From Areca catechu (lineage: Eukaryota > Streptophyta > Magnoliopsida > Arecales > Arecaceae): a DNA stretch of 64,000 nt. The stretch lies in assembly GCA_021397845.1 (NCBI GenBank), contig CM038049.1:109150877-109214876 (forward strand). Direction: 5' to 3'. Within the stretch, counting starts at the first letter, position 1. The number at the start of each line of letters is the position of its first letter. Below the pieces are notes generated by a model that had not been told where the DNA came from, made no database searches, and saw only the letters and a list, made by a program, of their open reading frames with translations. The position numbers were made by a program, and so were the translations under genes. Positions 1-10,848 of the stretch are shown here, piece after piece.

Positions 1-643
1 GACAGTGAGTGAGTCATTTTGCCACATCTTGTATGTGGTCTTTTCCTCTTGCGAGGCATCTTCTCCTAAAGGTTCCAAGGTAGGGGTATCAAGAATGTAA
101 GAAAGTTTTTCCTGCTGAGTACTATCTTTAGGTTTCTTAACCAGTCAACATAGTTCGGTCCAGTCAATTTATTGGCATCAAGTATACTACGGAGTGAGAG
201 TGAAGAGGCCATTTAATCTACATTAACAAAGAACATAACATAAGCAAACAACCAATGTTGACAAAACAAAATTAAATTAGGACTTTAACTTAATTATGTC
301 TCCCACTATTTTATCAAGCATCATAACCCTCTATATGATGATCGAGAAACCCTAATTAGTTTTCTTAGTGGGGTTGAGAACCTAATTCCTTATAAAGACC
401 TTATGTGTTCACAACAAATCTTATATAAGTTCAAAGGTGGGAAAACTCTTTCCAATTGTAACTCATACAATTCTCAACATATCCTGGCCTCTAAAATATT
501 GATAGCCTTGTGTGTGCACAACAAACAATAATATTTTAGTTGAGTAAGACCCTTCGTTCCTTTATAGTCATGATTATAATAATAATACCCTTGTGTGTAC
601 ACAACAAAGTATTATATTAAATTTGCCATAAGCATCAAATGCA
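1..643 (-). mobile_element. Distal part of the leader of copia element C
   Basis: This stretch has no credible coding region. It matches 2278-2900 in character and carries the same short dyad repeat (core TTGTGTACACAA-like, near 403-420, 505-525 and 590-610), which recurs near 2313-2335 on the far side of insertion A. Because A is bounded by a perfect duplication, 1-643 and 2278-3331 were one sequence before A inserted. I infer it is the untranslated region downstream of C's primer site, read on the minus strand. The gag of C would lie further left, outside the window. Confidence 0.5.
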
Positions 644-2277
644 TGATGCAGAACGAAAACTCTGATACCAAAATTGATGCAGGACAAAAGAGATGATGCG
701 ATGCAGAAGTAAATTAAGACTAATTCTTTTTTTTTTATATATATTTTCAGAAGTCGGCTTTGTCTCAAATGAAAGTTAAACTAAATTGAAAGAAACTATA
801 TAATAATTGAAAGCACAATTCAAAGAAACTACATTATCAGAGTAGTTCAGAAGTAAAGGATCGCTGGGGGTTGAGAAACTCCCAGACCTAGGGTTTCGCT
901 CTGAACTTTCAACAGGACAGAAGTAAAGAGAAGAGAAGGGTTATGTACCAGACAGTGATATTCACAGAGTTTCGTGGAAGGACTCTCGAGTAGATTGTTG
1001 GATCCTCGGATTTGGATATCTTCGCAATGGATCCTCCAATACTGGTCCTTTGGCAGAGTTGGCTTCTCCTGAACTCAGGATCTGGGAAAGAAGAAGAACA
1101 AGTTATGGAACCAGATACTCAAAAAAAGGATTTACCAGATAAGAAGAACTTGAAAATTGATGTTGCTGAAATCCTGATTCTCCTGGATGCTGATCTGACT
1201 TCCTCTGGGATTTGCTCTGTATTCGAGTAGCTGATCTGGACCTGGATGCTGGTGGTCGGCCTCTACTTGGAAGAGAGGGGCCGTGAGATGATGAGGTAGA
1301 TTAGGGTTTGGATGATTGGTGGAATGAAGAAGATGATGGGCGGCTAGGGTTTGGAATTGAAGTGGCTAACCTAGGGTTTTGTTAGGGTTTTTTTTTGGGG
1401 GGTTGGAGATCTCACACCTCCTCAAGGTTCCTAGGGAACCTGGATTTACTCCCTCATGGAGCTCAACACCTGAATACAAGTGCGGAAGAGAGAAACACAA
1501 AGTTGCTCACACAGAAATTGATTTCATTCATCAGTTGTTTTTTAAAACTTACAAGAGGGGTTTATTTTATAGGTCTTTACAAGAGGTCAGGGTTTTACAT
1601 CTTCCCATGTGGGACTAATAGGATGGATCTTTAAATTAGGCTTGTAGAATCAAATCTTTCTCATATGGCCGGCCAAGAGCTTCCATAAGTGTTGATTGGT
1701 GGCTCCAAATGGTAAGTAGATGGCGCCTCCTAGCCTTGCTCTTCAAGAAAATTTTTTTTCCTTCCATGGCTCAACTCTTTTGGACACCTCCTTTTCTTTC
1801 TCCCCAAGTCATGGCTCTTCCCAACTTTGCTTTGAGCTTTTTAGGCATGGATTGGGCGCCCCCTTGAAGTGCTCCCCAAGAAATGCATCTTTCCTCCTTT
1901 AGCTTGGCCTTTTAAGGTACATATGGGGTGCCTTCTTGATTTTGGCTTCAAGAAAAATTCTTGCTCCCTTGGGTGTGGGGACCAAGACACTGGGATGGAG
2001 ATGTGGCACCTCCTGGACTCTGGTGTGTGGCTGGGAGTGTGGCGCCCACTTACTTGGGCTTGGGAGAAAATGTGGCACCCTGGAGAAGACCTAGACCACT
2101 ACTGAGTCAACATGACTCAATAAAATTAAATTGCAGGGAAATACAGACTCAAGATAAAATTGAGTTGATCAAGTCAACCCTTATTACAAAACCAGAAAAC
2201 CCTAATTCTTCGGGCAAGGTCAATCAGAGATCTAGATGGAGCCCTGAAGTCTTCTTCTGAGTCTGGTGCCCACACCA
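644..2277 (-). mobile_element. Element A: single LTR plus primer-site stub, with TSD
   Basis: The LTR proper is 675-2277, about 1.6 kb; on the minus strand it starts TGGTGTGGGCACC and ends CTGCATCA. It is followed by a primer-site sequence (TTTGGTATCAGAG, minus strand, about 661-673) and a stub that ends CTGCATCA at 644. The duplication ATGCA flanks both sides (639-643 and 2278-2282), so this is the complete insertion. There is no second LTR and no coding region. It is not an ordinary solo LTR, because the primer site is kept. The likely origin is a deletion between CTGCATCA in the early leader and CTGCATCA at the end of the 3' LTR. Confidence 0.8.
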
Positions 2278-3331
2278 ATGCACCAGGCTAAAATTGTGTT
2301 AGTCACCATAATAGGCCTTGTGTGTACACAGCAAACCTAATACGGATTATAACATAATAATGACCATGCATGAAGGAAGGCCTAATGTAGTGAATATTAT
2401 ACTAAGCATATCAATCAAGAATTAAGTTAATTTTTTTGGCCAGGTAAGTGGAGAGTAGTGGGAGTCCCCCCGTTGCTTTCCTAGACACCAATAAAATTTG
2501 GCCAGGTCAGTCAACGAAACCAATTAAAAGCCAAGTTCTCTTTACTAATCATGAACCACTTTTTCTAGGCACCGAATGATCAACTAATCATCTTGATTAT
2601 TTTGCTTTTGGTATATGACACTACAACTTAATATAATTTTAATAGAGGGCAATTCAAACAGAAGAACATTCTAATATTACCATTCAATCAACCATGCATC
2701 ATATATCATTTTATAATGTGCCAAGTGTGTCATCATACTAGGACAACCATCTACCACATAATGGATCCACCATTATGCCAGGGCAACCTTATTTTAGTAT
2801 GATGACTAGAAAGCTAAACATATCTCTATATCGGTTAAGGTTTAAGTGAAAACCCTAACCAGTGACATACAGATTTGCATAAACATATCAATCATATGTA
2901 ACTTTAAACTTTTGTAGAGTCCTACAAAATTGGGCAACTTCAAATTTTGTAGAGTCCTACAAAAAATGGGAAACCTCAAGAGTCCTACAAAATTGGGCAA
3001 CTTCAATTTTGTAGAGTCCTATCAAAATGGGCAACCTCAAGAGTCCTACAAAATTGGGCAACTTCAATTTTGTAGAGTCCTACTAAAATGGGCAACCTCA
3101 AGAGTCCTACAAAATTGGACAACTTCAATTTTGTAGAGTCCTACCAAAATGTGCAACCTCAAGAGTTCTACAAAATTGGGCAACTTCAATTTTTGTAGAG
3201 TCCTACCAAAATGGGTAACCTCAAGAGTTCTACAATATTGGGCAACTTCAATTTTGTAGAGTCCTACCAAAATGGGCAACCTCAAATTTTGTATGATTTA
3301 GCCCTAATAAGGTGGCTCTGATACCACTTAT
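2278..3331 (-). mobile_element. Proximal leader and primer site of copia element C
   Basis: The primer-binding site lies at 3314-3326 (TGGTATCAGAGCC on the minus strand), directly left of the LTR edge. Next to it are six 61-bp tandem repeats (separate entry). Further into the leader, at 2437-2505, is the block GACCTGGCCA...GGTGTCTAGG...CTTACCTGGCC, which resembles leader blocks of the other elements in this window. No gag or pol is visible; these would lie beyond insertion A and off the left edge. Confidence 0.7.
2911..3292. repeat. Six tandem copies of a 61-bp repeat in the leader of C
   Basis: Each unit reads GAGTCCTACAAAATTGGGCA, then CTTCAATTTTGTA, then a diverged second half GAGTCCTACCAAAATGGGCA, then ACCTCAA. 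Each 61-bp unit is therefore itself two halves of about 31 bp. Six units follow each other with few substitutions and occasional 1-base length changes. The open frames across it are by-products of the repeat. It lies immediately inside the primer site of copia element C. Confidence 0.9.
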
Positions 3332-5763
3332 TGGGTTTGGTGACCAGGGCGGAAGCATGGATTTCAAAAATTTATTATGAAACCAATACCAAACCCTTAA
3401 CCCAAGACCTCCTTACTAGGAATTAAAACATATAAACATGCATATATGATATAAACTAGTGTTTAGGCACTAACCTAAATCGCTAGTATCCAATCCGAAG
3501 AAGAAAACCCTGATTTAGCCTTCTCCACCAGGCGCCCAAACGTTCGCCCTCCAACGGTGATCCACATGAGGCTTGACCAAGACACCAGCACCTTCAAAGA
3601 ATTTGGTTCCACCAACTAGACTTTCAAACTTAAGCCTAATAGGATTTGGGCAAATTCCAATCCAATTGGACTAACTCTTCTTTAAATCAGCCTTTCTACT
3701 CCATCCCTTCTTCCTCCTCTTCTTCTCTTCTTTACTTTTTCCTAATTCCTCTCCTGATTTGAACACTCCTAGGCCTTCCAAAGTCCTTGTCCTAAAAGGG
3801 CTAGAGTGTTTAGGACAAGAGGATAGGATGTAATAAAATTAAGAAAGAAAGAAGTCTTCGGGATCAAATCTTATTAACACCTCGAGAGGCTATGCTATTT
3901 ATAGTGCACCAAGGGGCTTTGAGATATCCATTCACACCAAAAAGATATGTTACTTGGTTTAAAACATGCGACTCTTTGATTTGACATAAATCTGAGAAGA
4001 GTAAAATAGAAGGATACTTGAATGAAACATTACGATGTTTTAATCAAGTGTCGCTTCCTTTCATTCTTCCAAGCATCAAAATCAAATGGCCGGCCTCTCT
4101 GGTATTTAAAATTGAAATGCCACATCAAATGGGATGCCATCCAAAAGAGTCACATGCCATCTGGACTCAAAAGTGTGCAGAATAAACTCAAGTATCATGT
4201 TGCTTCATTTTTAGCGCCAAGAGTCCCAAGGGGCGTGGACTCTTCTTCTTTTGGCGTGAAGATGTATCCCAATGAGCGTGGAAGACTCCAAGAGGCATGG
4301 AAGTGCTTTTGACTTGGTCCTCTTCTTATTGCAGAAGGACTCTTCATCCAAAGAAGGCGCCCCTTCTCATTTCTCACGATTTATTATCGCAGGAAACCTT
4401 TTGCGCCAAAAAACTTTTCATGCTTTGACCATTCCACACGCCACATAGACCCCGTGTCCAAGGAAGGCTATCTGGTACTCAAAACCAGATAAATGCTGAC
4501 CCAACACTTGAACCAAATTTAATTTGACTTTAATTAATTCAAATTAGCCCAAATCAGAACTTGATTCGAAACCGATTCGAATCTAGGTGCTAGGGTTTGC
4601 AACACATGCTATCATGTTCACCTGCAAACATGGTTTAATCCAATTAAACCCTTGATCAGAACCCTATGTGTGTGACCCAATGGGTTCCACATCTAGCCAG
4701 TAGTGAGTCCGGGTGTAACTTGACTTGATTCGATTGGATCACATCCAAACCGATTTAGGCCCAACTAGGTCAATTGGAATCCAATTCTAATTAACTGATT
4801 GAATTACCATAATTCAGTCAAATCCTCACAAGACAATATTGATGTCTAGCAATGTATCATGCCTACCAAGAAGATGTGGAATTTTTATGGCATTACCAAA
4901 ATACCCTTCAGTGGTGAGTTACAGGGCAATTTAGTCCTTCGATCAGCTTGCACCCTGAATATTACTATGGATATGGATACTTGTCAAATCCAATTTCATA
5001 TTCATTCCTAGCTCAATCTGATAATGATGATTCATTAATGAACCATTAGAAACTATTTCTAATGTTCATACTTTGATCAAAGATTTTCCGAATCTTCATT
5101 TGATCGAAATCAGCTGGATGCGATTCCCTCTTACTAGGGTTGATCGATTCCTTTTTGACCTACCCACAACCTCCATATGCAATCCACCATACCCAGTATC
5201 ACCCCATGCTTGATTCAATGTCATGATTGAGTGTGAACCAAAGTATGGATTCATGCATACAAGGTACCATGGCAGTCTCAGGTCAAAGGACCACATGCAC
5301 TACTCCCACTATGAGAACTATCTATTGACAAACAGATAAGGTTCCATTAGATGTTTTCAATCTGGATCCATTCAGTGAACTCATTCTCTAATGAGCACCC
5401 TCATCCTAGTATTAGTGTCAAACACAAGTGACTGTGAGATCAGTCAACCTCTTCACCAAGTATACATAGGATGTGCTGGTCTTGCCGGAAACATTGATCC
5501 CCTACTCAACATCCCATCGACCAGGAATATTTTAGATTAGGGTTTTACGGCTTTAGGTCTCACTGGTATGATCTCATCATAACCCTAGAACCATAGCCCT
5601 AATCTATGGGTTTCATCATATAATAATAAAATAATTAAGATGGTGTATGATGAAAATAAAATGCCTTTATTAATTGATAATGTCAATACATTGGTTTGGG
5701 ATACAAAGGAAAATCCCATCGAAATACAACATTTCGATTGGCCTTTAGCGCATAATCCTTTCA
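3332..5763 (-). repeat. 5' LTR of copia element C
   Basis: This long LTR (about 2.4 kb) starts TGAAAGGATTATGCGC on the minus strand at 5763 and ends CCAAACCCA at 3332, followed by the primer site. Its first about 1.3 kb is clearly homologous to LTR F at 32662-34090 (for example the blocks at 4860-5300 and 33170-33620). It lies inside the 3' LTR of gypsy B, whose sequence resumes at 5764. The 3' LTR of C is off the left edge, so no TSD can be tested. No coding potential is supported. Confidence 0.8.
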
Positions 5764-5936
5764 ACCTCAAGCTGGGAAACTTCTGAAGCCCCATAACTAT
5801 TGCCATCCTCATAGTCTAGAGATGTCAGCGGGACACTCTTAAACTGCCATCTATCTCCTGACTTATTGAAATCCATAATGAACTTTTCTTGATTAGATTG
5901 GATTGAATTCTCTTTCGAGCTGTGGTGCCCGCACCA
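5764..5936 (-). repeat. 3' LTR of gypsy B, 5' fragment
   Basis: It starts TGGTGCGGGCACCACAGCTC on the minus strand at 5936, right after the chromodomain tail. The first about 75 bases match the start of B's 5' LTR at 32585-32661, including a shared tract around TCATTATGRATTTCAA. At 5763 it is cut by copia C; the rest lies off the left edge. Confidence 0.85.
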
Positions 5937-7059
5937 ATTCTCCTAGGGTGGGAAAGACTCGATCCTATCGAGTATGGGTCAATCCGACTTTGATAGTATT
6001 CCAATAAGTCTGGGTTGATTCATTGTAGATTTTCTCGAGTGATCCACGAGTCATCAGATTCTGGTCGACCTTGCCATCGAACCAAATAGCGTTGATAGTC
6101 TTTATTCCTAGTAGTGATAGTTTTCTCATCCAGAATTCTCTCAATCCTATCTCGCCACTCAAGTATAGTGGCTGGTGGACACTCGGAGGTAGGATCACTC
6201 TTAATGATAGGTTCAGGCCCAAAAGGCTCACTAGGTATCAATATTAGCTCCATATACTCTACTAAGTCTGAAACATTAAAGGTCGAGCTGATACCTAAGT
6301 CAGATGGTAGTTCCAATATATACGCATTAGGTCCAATTTTCTTTATGATTTTGAATGGCCCTGGATCGTGGGCATGTAATTTTTTCATGGTTCCAGGTGG
6401 GAACCATTTGGGTTTAAGCCTAACCATTATGTAGTCTCCATCATAAAATTCTTTGATTTTCTTATGTGAATTAGCCAAACGTTTATAAGTTTCATTGCTT
6501 ATATTGATTTTTTTACTGATTTCTTTATGCAAATACTTAATATGCTGTGCGTATGACTTAGCAAACTCAGAAACTCGTGCATGTGTGAGCAATGGGATGA
6601 GATCTATGGGCTTCTTAGGTTTGTAACCATGGACCACCTCAAACTGACTCTTTCTAGTAGATCTATTAATAGAGCTGTTATAAGCAAACTCGGTGCAAGA
6701 TAATAAGAGATCCCAATTTTCCATTCTATCACCAACTAGCCATGTCAGTAGATTTCCTAGACTTCGATTAAAGTCTTCAGTTTGTCCATCAGTCTGAGGA
6801 TGGTACGCAGTAGAGTATTTCAATTTTGTTCCTAGCATATGCCAAAGGGTTTTCCAAAAGTTGCTAGTGAACTTAACATCTTTATCTGACATAATGGTTT
6901 TGGGTAAACCATGCAGCCTAACCACTTCGTCAAGAAAAAGTTTAGCCATTCTTGAAGCATCGAAAGTTTGAGAGCATGGTGTGAGTGAGCCATCTTAGAG
7001 AATCGGTCAACTACAACGTAGATGGAATCATGTCTCCTTGAGATCTTTGGTAGTCCTAG
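5937..7059 (-). pseudogene. Gypsy B integrase C-terminal half and chromodomain
   Basis: Read from 7059 downwards, the first codons complete the integrase core begun at 16320-16294 (first catalytic Asp in MDFILG). The open frame 6949-6020 (309 residues) holds the second Asp (MSDKDVKF), the HPQTDGQTE block with the catalytic Glu, the long C-terminal region (PGPFKIIKKIGPNAY, GISSTFNVSDLVEY) and a chromodomain (YQRYLVRWQGRPESDDSW). In this family the integrase inserts the cDNA, and chromodomains are thought to steer insertion towards particular chromatin. All three catalytic residues are present, but the polyprotein is interrupted elsewhere. It runs into the 3' LTR at 5936. Confidence 0.9.
7055..7059. 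other. TSD of copia P, left copy (cctag)
   Basis: CCTAG at 7055-7059 abuts the TG of the 5' LTR and is repeated at 16289-16293 after the CA of the 3' LTR. Joining the flanks at one copy restores the integrase frame of gypsy B. Confidence 0.95.
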
Positions 7060-8886
7060 TGTTGGAAATTGTATCCCAAAGCTAATCGTCTAGGCTATAG
7101 ATAGTTGTGCTACCTTGTATTTTGTATATAAATTCTTTTAATAAGTAAAAGTTATTTTATTTTGGCTGTTCATCATATTTACATTTTCCTGAAATTAACT
7201 CTTGTATGATGGGGTCCTTAGAACTATATTATTTGATATAGAGAGAATATATCAAGTAATTCTTAAACTGGTTCACAACCAAATAATGCATTATTATAGG
7301 ACAACGATGTATCAAGTATAGGTTGTTATATGATATATTTATTGGTTGTCCTCTTAACCAAGGAGTGTGGAGACACTGGTTTGACATGCAAGTGAAATGT
7401 ATGATATTTCATTGAACATGACAATCTGTCGAGCTCCCTTCTACCGAAGGGTTGCTTGCGAAGGGATATGGGTATATGTATCCCTTAGACCTGAGGTCAC
7501 CATGGCAGCTTGCAAGCAACTCACTGTACTTTGGTGCCGGACTACCTGGATTTCTAATCCAGTGATGGAAAGTTTCTGGGTGCAGTCAAGTACTTGTGGA
7601 GCGGTGGTGGATCAAGATGGAATTGACCTCTCCAAATTATTTGGAGTGAATGACTCACTGTGTCTCAATTTAGCAAAACCTTGGCCAGGGTAGTTCTTAT
7701 GAGTAGTAACAGAACTTGTGAGATTGAGACATAATCTGGATAAACCAAATTAGGGTTGGCAGTCGAACCCTAGGTCATCCTAAGCATTATGAGGTCAAAG
7801 TGATGAATTATGCGATAATCATATCCTAGAGGTTCTTGTGAGGTGCTCTGCATCTTCGACCTATCGGGACGTCGAGTATCATTACTAGATGAGGACTTTG
7901 ACTAGTACTAGAAATGTTCCAATGCTACCGGCTTACTGTTCAAACCTATAGGATCACTCACCATAGAAGTTTTCTATCTGATCTTAAGGTTGATCGATGA
8001 TTAAGAATCGTTTGCCATCACTGAAAGTCAAAATGATTGACTTTGTTCCAAGTGTCGACACTTAGAATTTTGTAGGTGTCGACACTTGGTGAAGTGTCGA
8101 CACTTGGCAATTTTCGTGAGTCGACACTTTCTATGACGAGCATAATTCTAGAAAGACTTTTCTATGAGGATTTTGGGCAAGTTTTGACCTGGTTTGAATT
8201 TCGAATTCAAACCAATTTTGGCTCCAAGGTTATTTAGTATGATAGTCATACTTACCTTAATGGGTTGGACCCATTTGGTATGGCCTTGATCCTCTCTCCC
8301 ATTCTCTACCCTCATCCTCCTCCTTCCTCTTTCTCCCTCTCATGGCTGCACCTATAAATGAGGGTCATTCTATAAGCTACAGAGGTTACAACACCACTAG
8401 AAAAAAAAGTAAAAGGGTTTAGTAGAAGGAGAAGGGTTTGTGAGGTCTAGGGATTGGGTGTGAGTAACATAGCATTCAAGCTAGGTCTTGGAAAGGGTTC
8501 CACCTCTCCTCTTAGTCTTCCTGGAAGAAGAAGATCGGCCCAAGGATCCCGAAGAGCTAGCACTCCAAGGGAGTTGATCAGAGTCAAACCCAGGTATGGA
8601 TTTCCTGTAGAGGCCAGACACGTGTGTGGCTCGAGCGCCCTCCTCCTTCCACAGCTTCTCTCCAATATAAAGGTATGGTACTTTTATATTTATGGTTTTG
8701 TATTGCTTTGATGTTATGTTGCATGCTAGATTATTATGCTAGATCCTGTTGCGGGCAGATCGGTAGATCATTTAGATCTATCTACCGAACCTTCTGCTGT
8801 GCATGCTTTAAAATTATTTTAAAATATATTTTTCTGTCCTCTTTTTCTATATATTGTATGCTAGGTGTAGGTGCTTTTCACCTTCA
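7060..8886 (+). repeat. 5' LTR of copia P
   Basis: It begins TGTTGGAAATTGTATCCC and ends CACCTTCA. A TATA-like TATAAAT lies at 8353-8359, so transcription probably starts shortly after it. Upstream, at 8049-8129, are four GTCGAC-centred palindromes of the form AAGTGTCGACACTT. Open frames inside it are incidental. Confidence 0.95.
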
Positions 8887-8887
8887 A

Positions 8888-8907
8888 TAGTATCAGAGCA
8901 ATAGGTT
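8888..8907 (+). other. Primer-binding site of copia P (tRNA-iMet type)
   Basis: TAGTATCAGAGC, then AATAGGTT, lies one base after the LTR end. It matches the TGGTATCAGAGC complement of plant initiator tRNA-Met with one change in the second base. Confidence 0.85.
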
Positions 8908-10848
8908 CCTTTTTGTAGTATAATGATGCTAACATGCTAGTAACATCTCCTTTCTTTCTTAAGTACTTGGATTGAGTGCTTCAACATGGCCGTCCAGTCA
9001 TAGGAGAGAAGTAGGGCTGCAAGACCCTCTCTTCCCATTCAATGGGATCTCCTATGGCATGTAGGGGTGCCGCTGTGATTGACTCTTGGAAAGGAAAATA
9101 AGAAGAAAGAAATTGTAGATTAAAAATGTTTTAATCTTATGAAATGATCATAAAATAACTTTAGATAAGATCTAAGAGTTTTTATTGATTGGTTTTGATT
9201 GAATGTTTGGTGAAACATTGAATTTGAAGTCACTGTTCTTTCACTGTCTCAGGCTGTGAGTCGACATTTGGCCTTTCAAGTGTTGACTCATGAGTATTTT
9301 TGCCTGAGAACTGGGTTCTATTTTTTTTCTCTGTGACAGGGTGAAGTGTCAACACTTGACCAGGAAGTGTCGATACTTGACCAGGAAGTGTAGACACTTG
9401 GGCTCGTGAGTCGACACTTGGCCTAGTAAGTGTTGACTCATGAGCAGGTGACAGAAAATCTGGCATTCTATTTTCCTCCTATCTCAGGCCTGGTGTTGAC
9501 CCAAGTTCGAACTTAATGTCGACACTTGCCTCTGGTGAGTCAACACTTGGCAGCAGAATGTTGAAAAACAATGAATTCAAATTTTATTTTGTTGTAAAAT
9601 TGTTTTACATGATAAATTAAAATTATTTTAATTTATTTGAGGCTGTTGAACTTAATTGAGAATTAAGAATGACTAAGAACTCTAGGAATGTGATTCAAAG
9701 ATGTTAAGTCATTTCAATAAGCCTTAAGGGTCATGGGTTAGCTTCTATTAGGTCCTTAATTGGGTTAGACCTAAGTTTAGATGCATTGGACTAATAAGAG
9801 AACTAATCTAATCAAATGTTGAGTTAAGATTTCTTCTCTTTAGATCTCTCTAATAGTTAGATTGATTAGTCCATAATCTAAATGGACCTAATTTATGGCT
9901 CAGTAAAAAGCTCGAGTCTTTATGCTAGTCTAATTGAGTCTGATGAACCGATTTGTGTCAAGGTAAGTTTGGCATTTTGATCATGGTTCTTTAGGGCTAC
10001 CTCTTACCTGGCCAACTTTGTTGGTGTCTAAGGAAAGACGGTTAATGGCGGAACCAACCCATGATCTCACTTACCTGGATAGTATGGTCGATCAAGATTG
10101 ATTGGATATCTCATTGACTTGTGTTAACCCATGTCACTCAAGGTTAATCAATCTTGACTGATTTTAGGTGCCCATGGATCAATAGTTATGAGTAACCCTC
10201 CTAGATTGCTGATTTGGTCAGTGAAAGGTTGATCCATGTCTCTTCATCTGTCATATTAAAATTAAACCCTCTAAATTATTAGGTCCTTAAAGGGACAAAG
10301 TTATAGGAATTACCTAGTCCTTGCCTCCCATTAAGTGAGATAGTAATGTGTCCAGTAGTTTGGTGTTCATCGACAGATCCAAAGATCGGGTGTTCATCGA
10401 GCTATTGGAATTGCTATTCCTAATATGCTGGCTCAGTGTGACTCTCTTAACGGTGGTCAGGTGGGCCGACCAAAGTTGAGCTTGACTATTCGTTAGTTAG
10501 AAGTATTGAATTTTATCATGTTAATGGTTGGACCTAACCAGAACCTTCAATAAGATGTCCAAAGGCTAATTGAAGTGCTCCTTGGGGCAAAATCCAATTA
10601 CTAGAGGTTACTTGGAGAAGTTATCGATTAAAGAACCTACCTTTAGACATGCATGGGTGGGCCGTTCAAAGTCGGGCTCATGTGCTGTCTATTGGACTCT
10701 GGTACCCGCTAGAAAATTAAAGTAATTTCTCAGATTAGAGGTAGAGGCTACCAATCTAAACAAAATAGTGGGAGGAACCTTTAGACTAAAGTCCATGTCT
10801 TTTGGTTAATAATTCATATACACTAATTAGTTTTGGTTTTTCTTTCAG
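8908..10848 (+). other. Untranslated leader of copia P
   Basis: About 1.9 kb without a supported gene lies between the primer site and gag. It contains a cluster of about ten GTCGAC-type motifs (9250-9550), the block ACCTCTTACCTGGCCA (9999-10014) followed by TTGGTGTCTAAGG (10021-10033), and a second CTTACCTGG near 10070. Much of it aligns with the leader of copia H (48128-51385). Confidence 0.8.
9250..9550. repeat. Cluster of GTCGAC palindromic motifs in the leader of P
   Basis: About ten copies or near-copies of AGTGTCGACACTTG and GAGTCGACACTTG, in both half-site orientations, are spaced 15 to 60 bases apart. Several are decayed to GTTGAC, GTCAAC or GTCGAT, consistent with methylated-C decay. 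The same motif lies in both LTRs of P (8049-8129 and 15433-15517). Confidence 0.9.

Noticed and set aside
2911..3292. A repeat-protein gene encoded by the 61-bp array
   Set aside because: 61 is not a multiple of three, both strands give similar frames, and the array sits in a non-coding leader next to a primer site.
8049..9550. A CRISPR-like array formed by the GTCGAC repeats
   Set aside because: Spacing is irregular, units are 14-18 bases and decayed, there are no cas genes, and the sequence is a plant retrotransposon leader.
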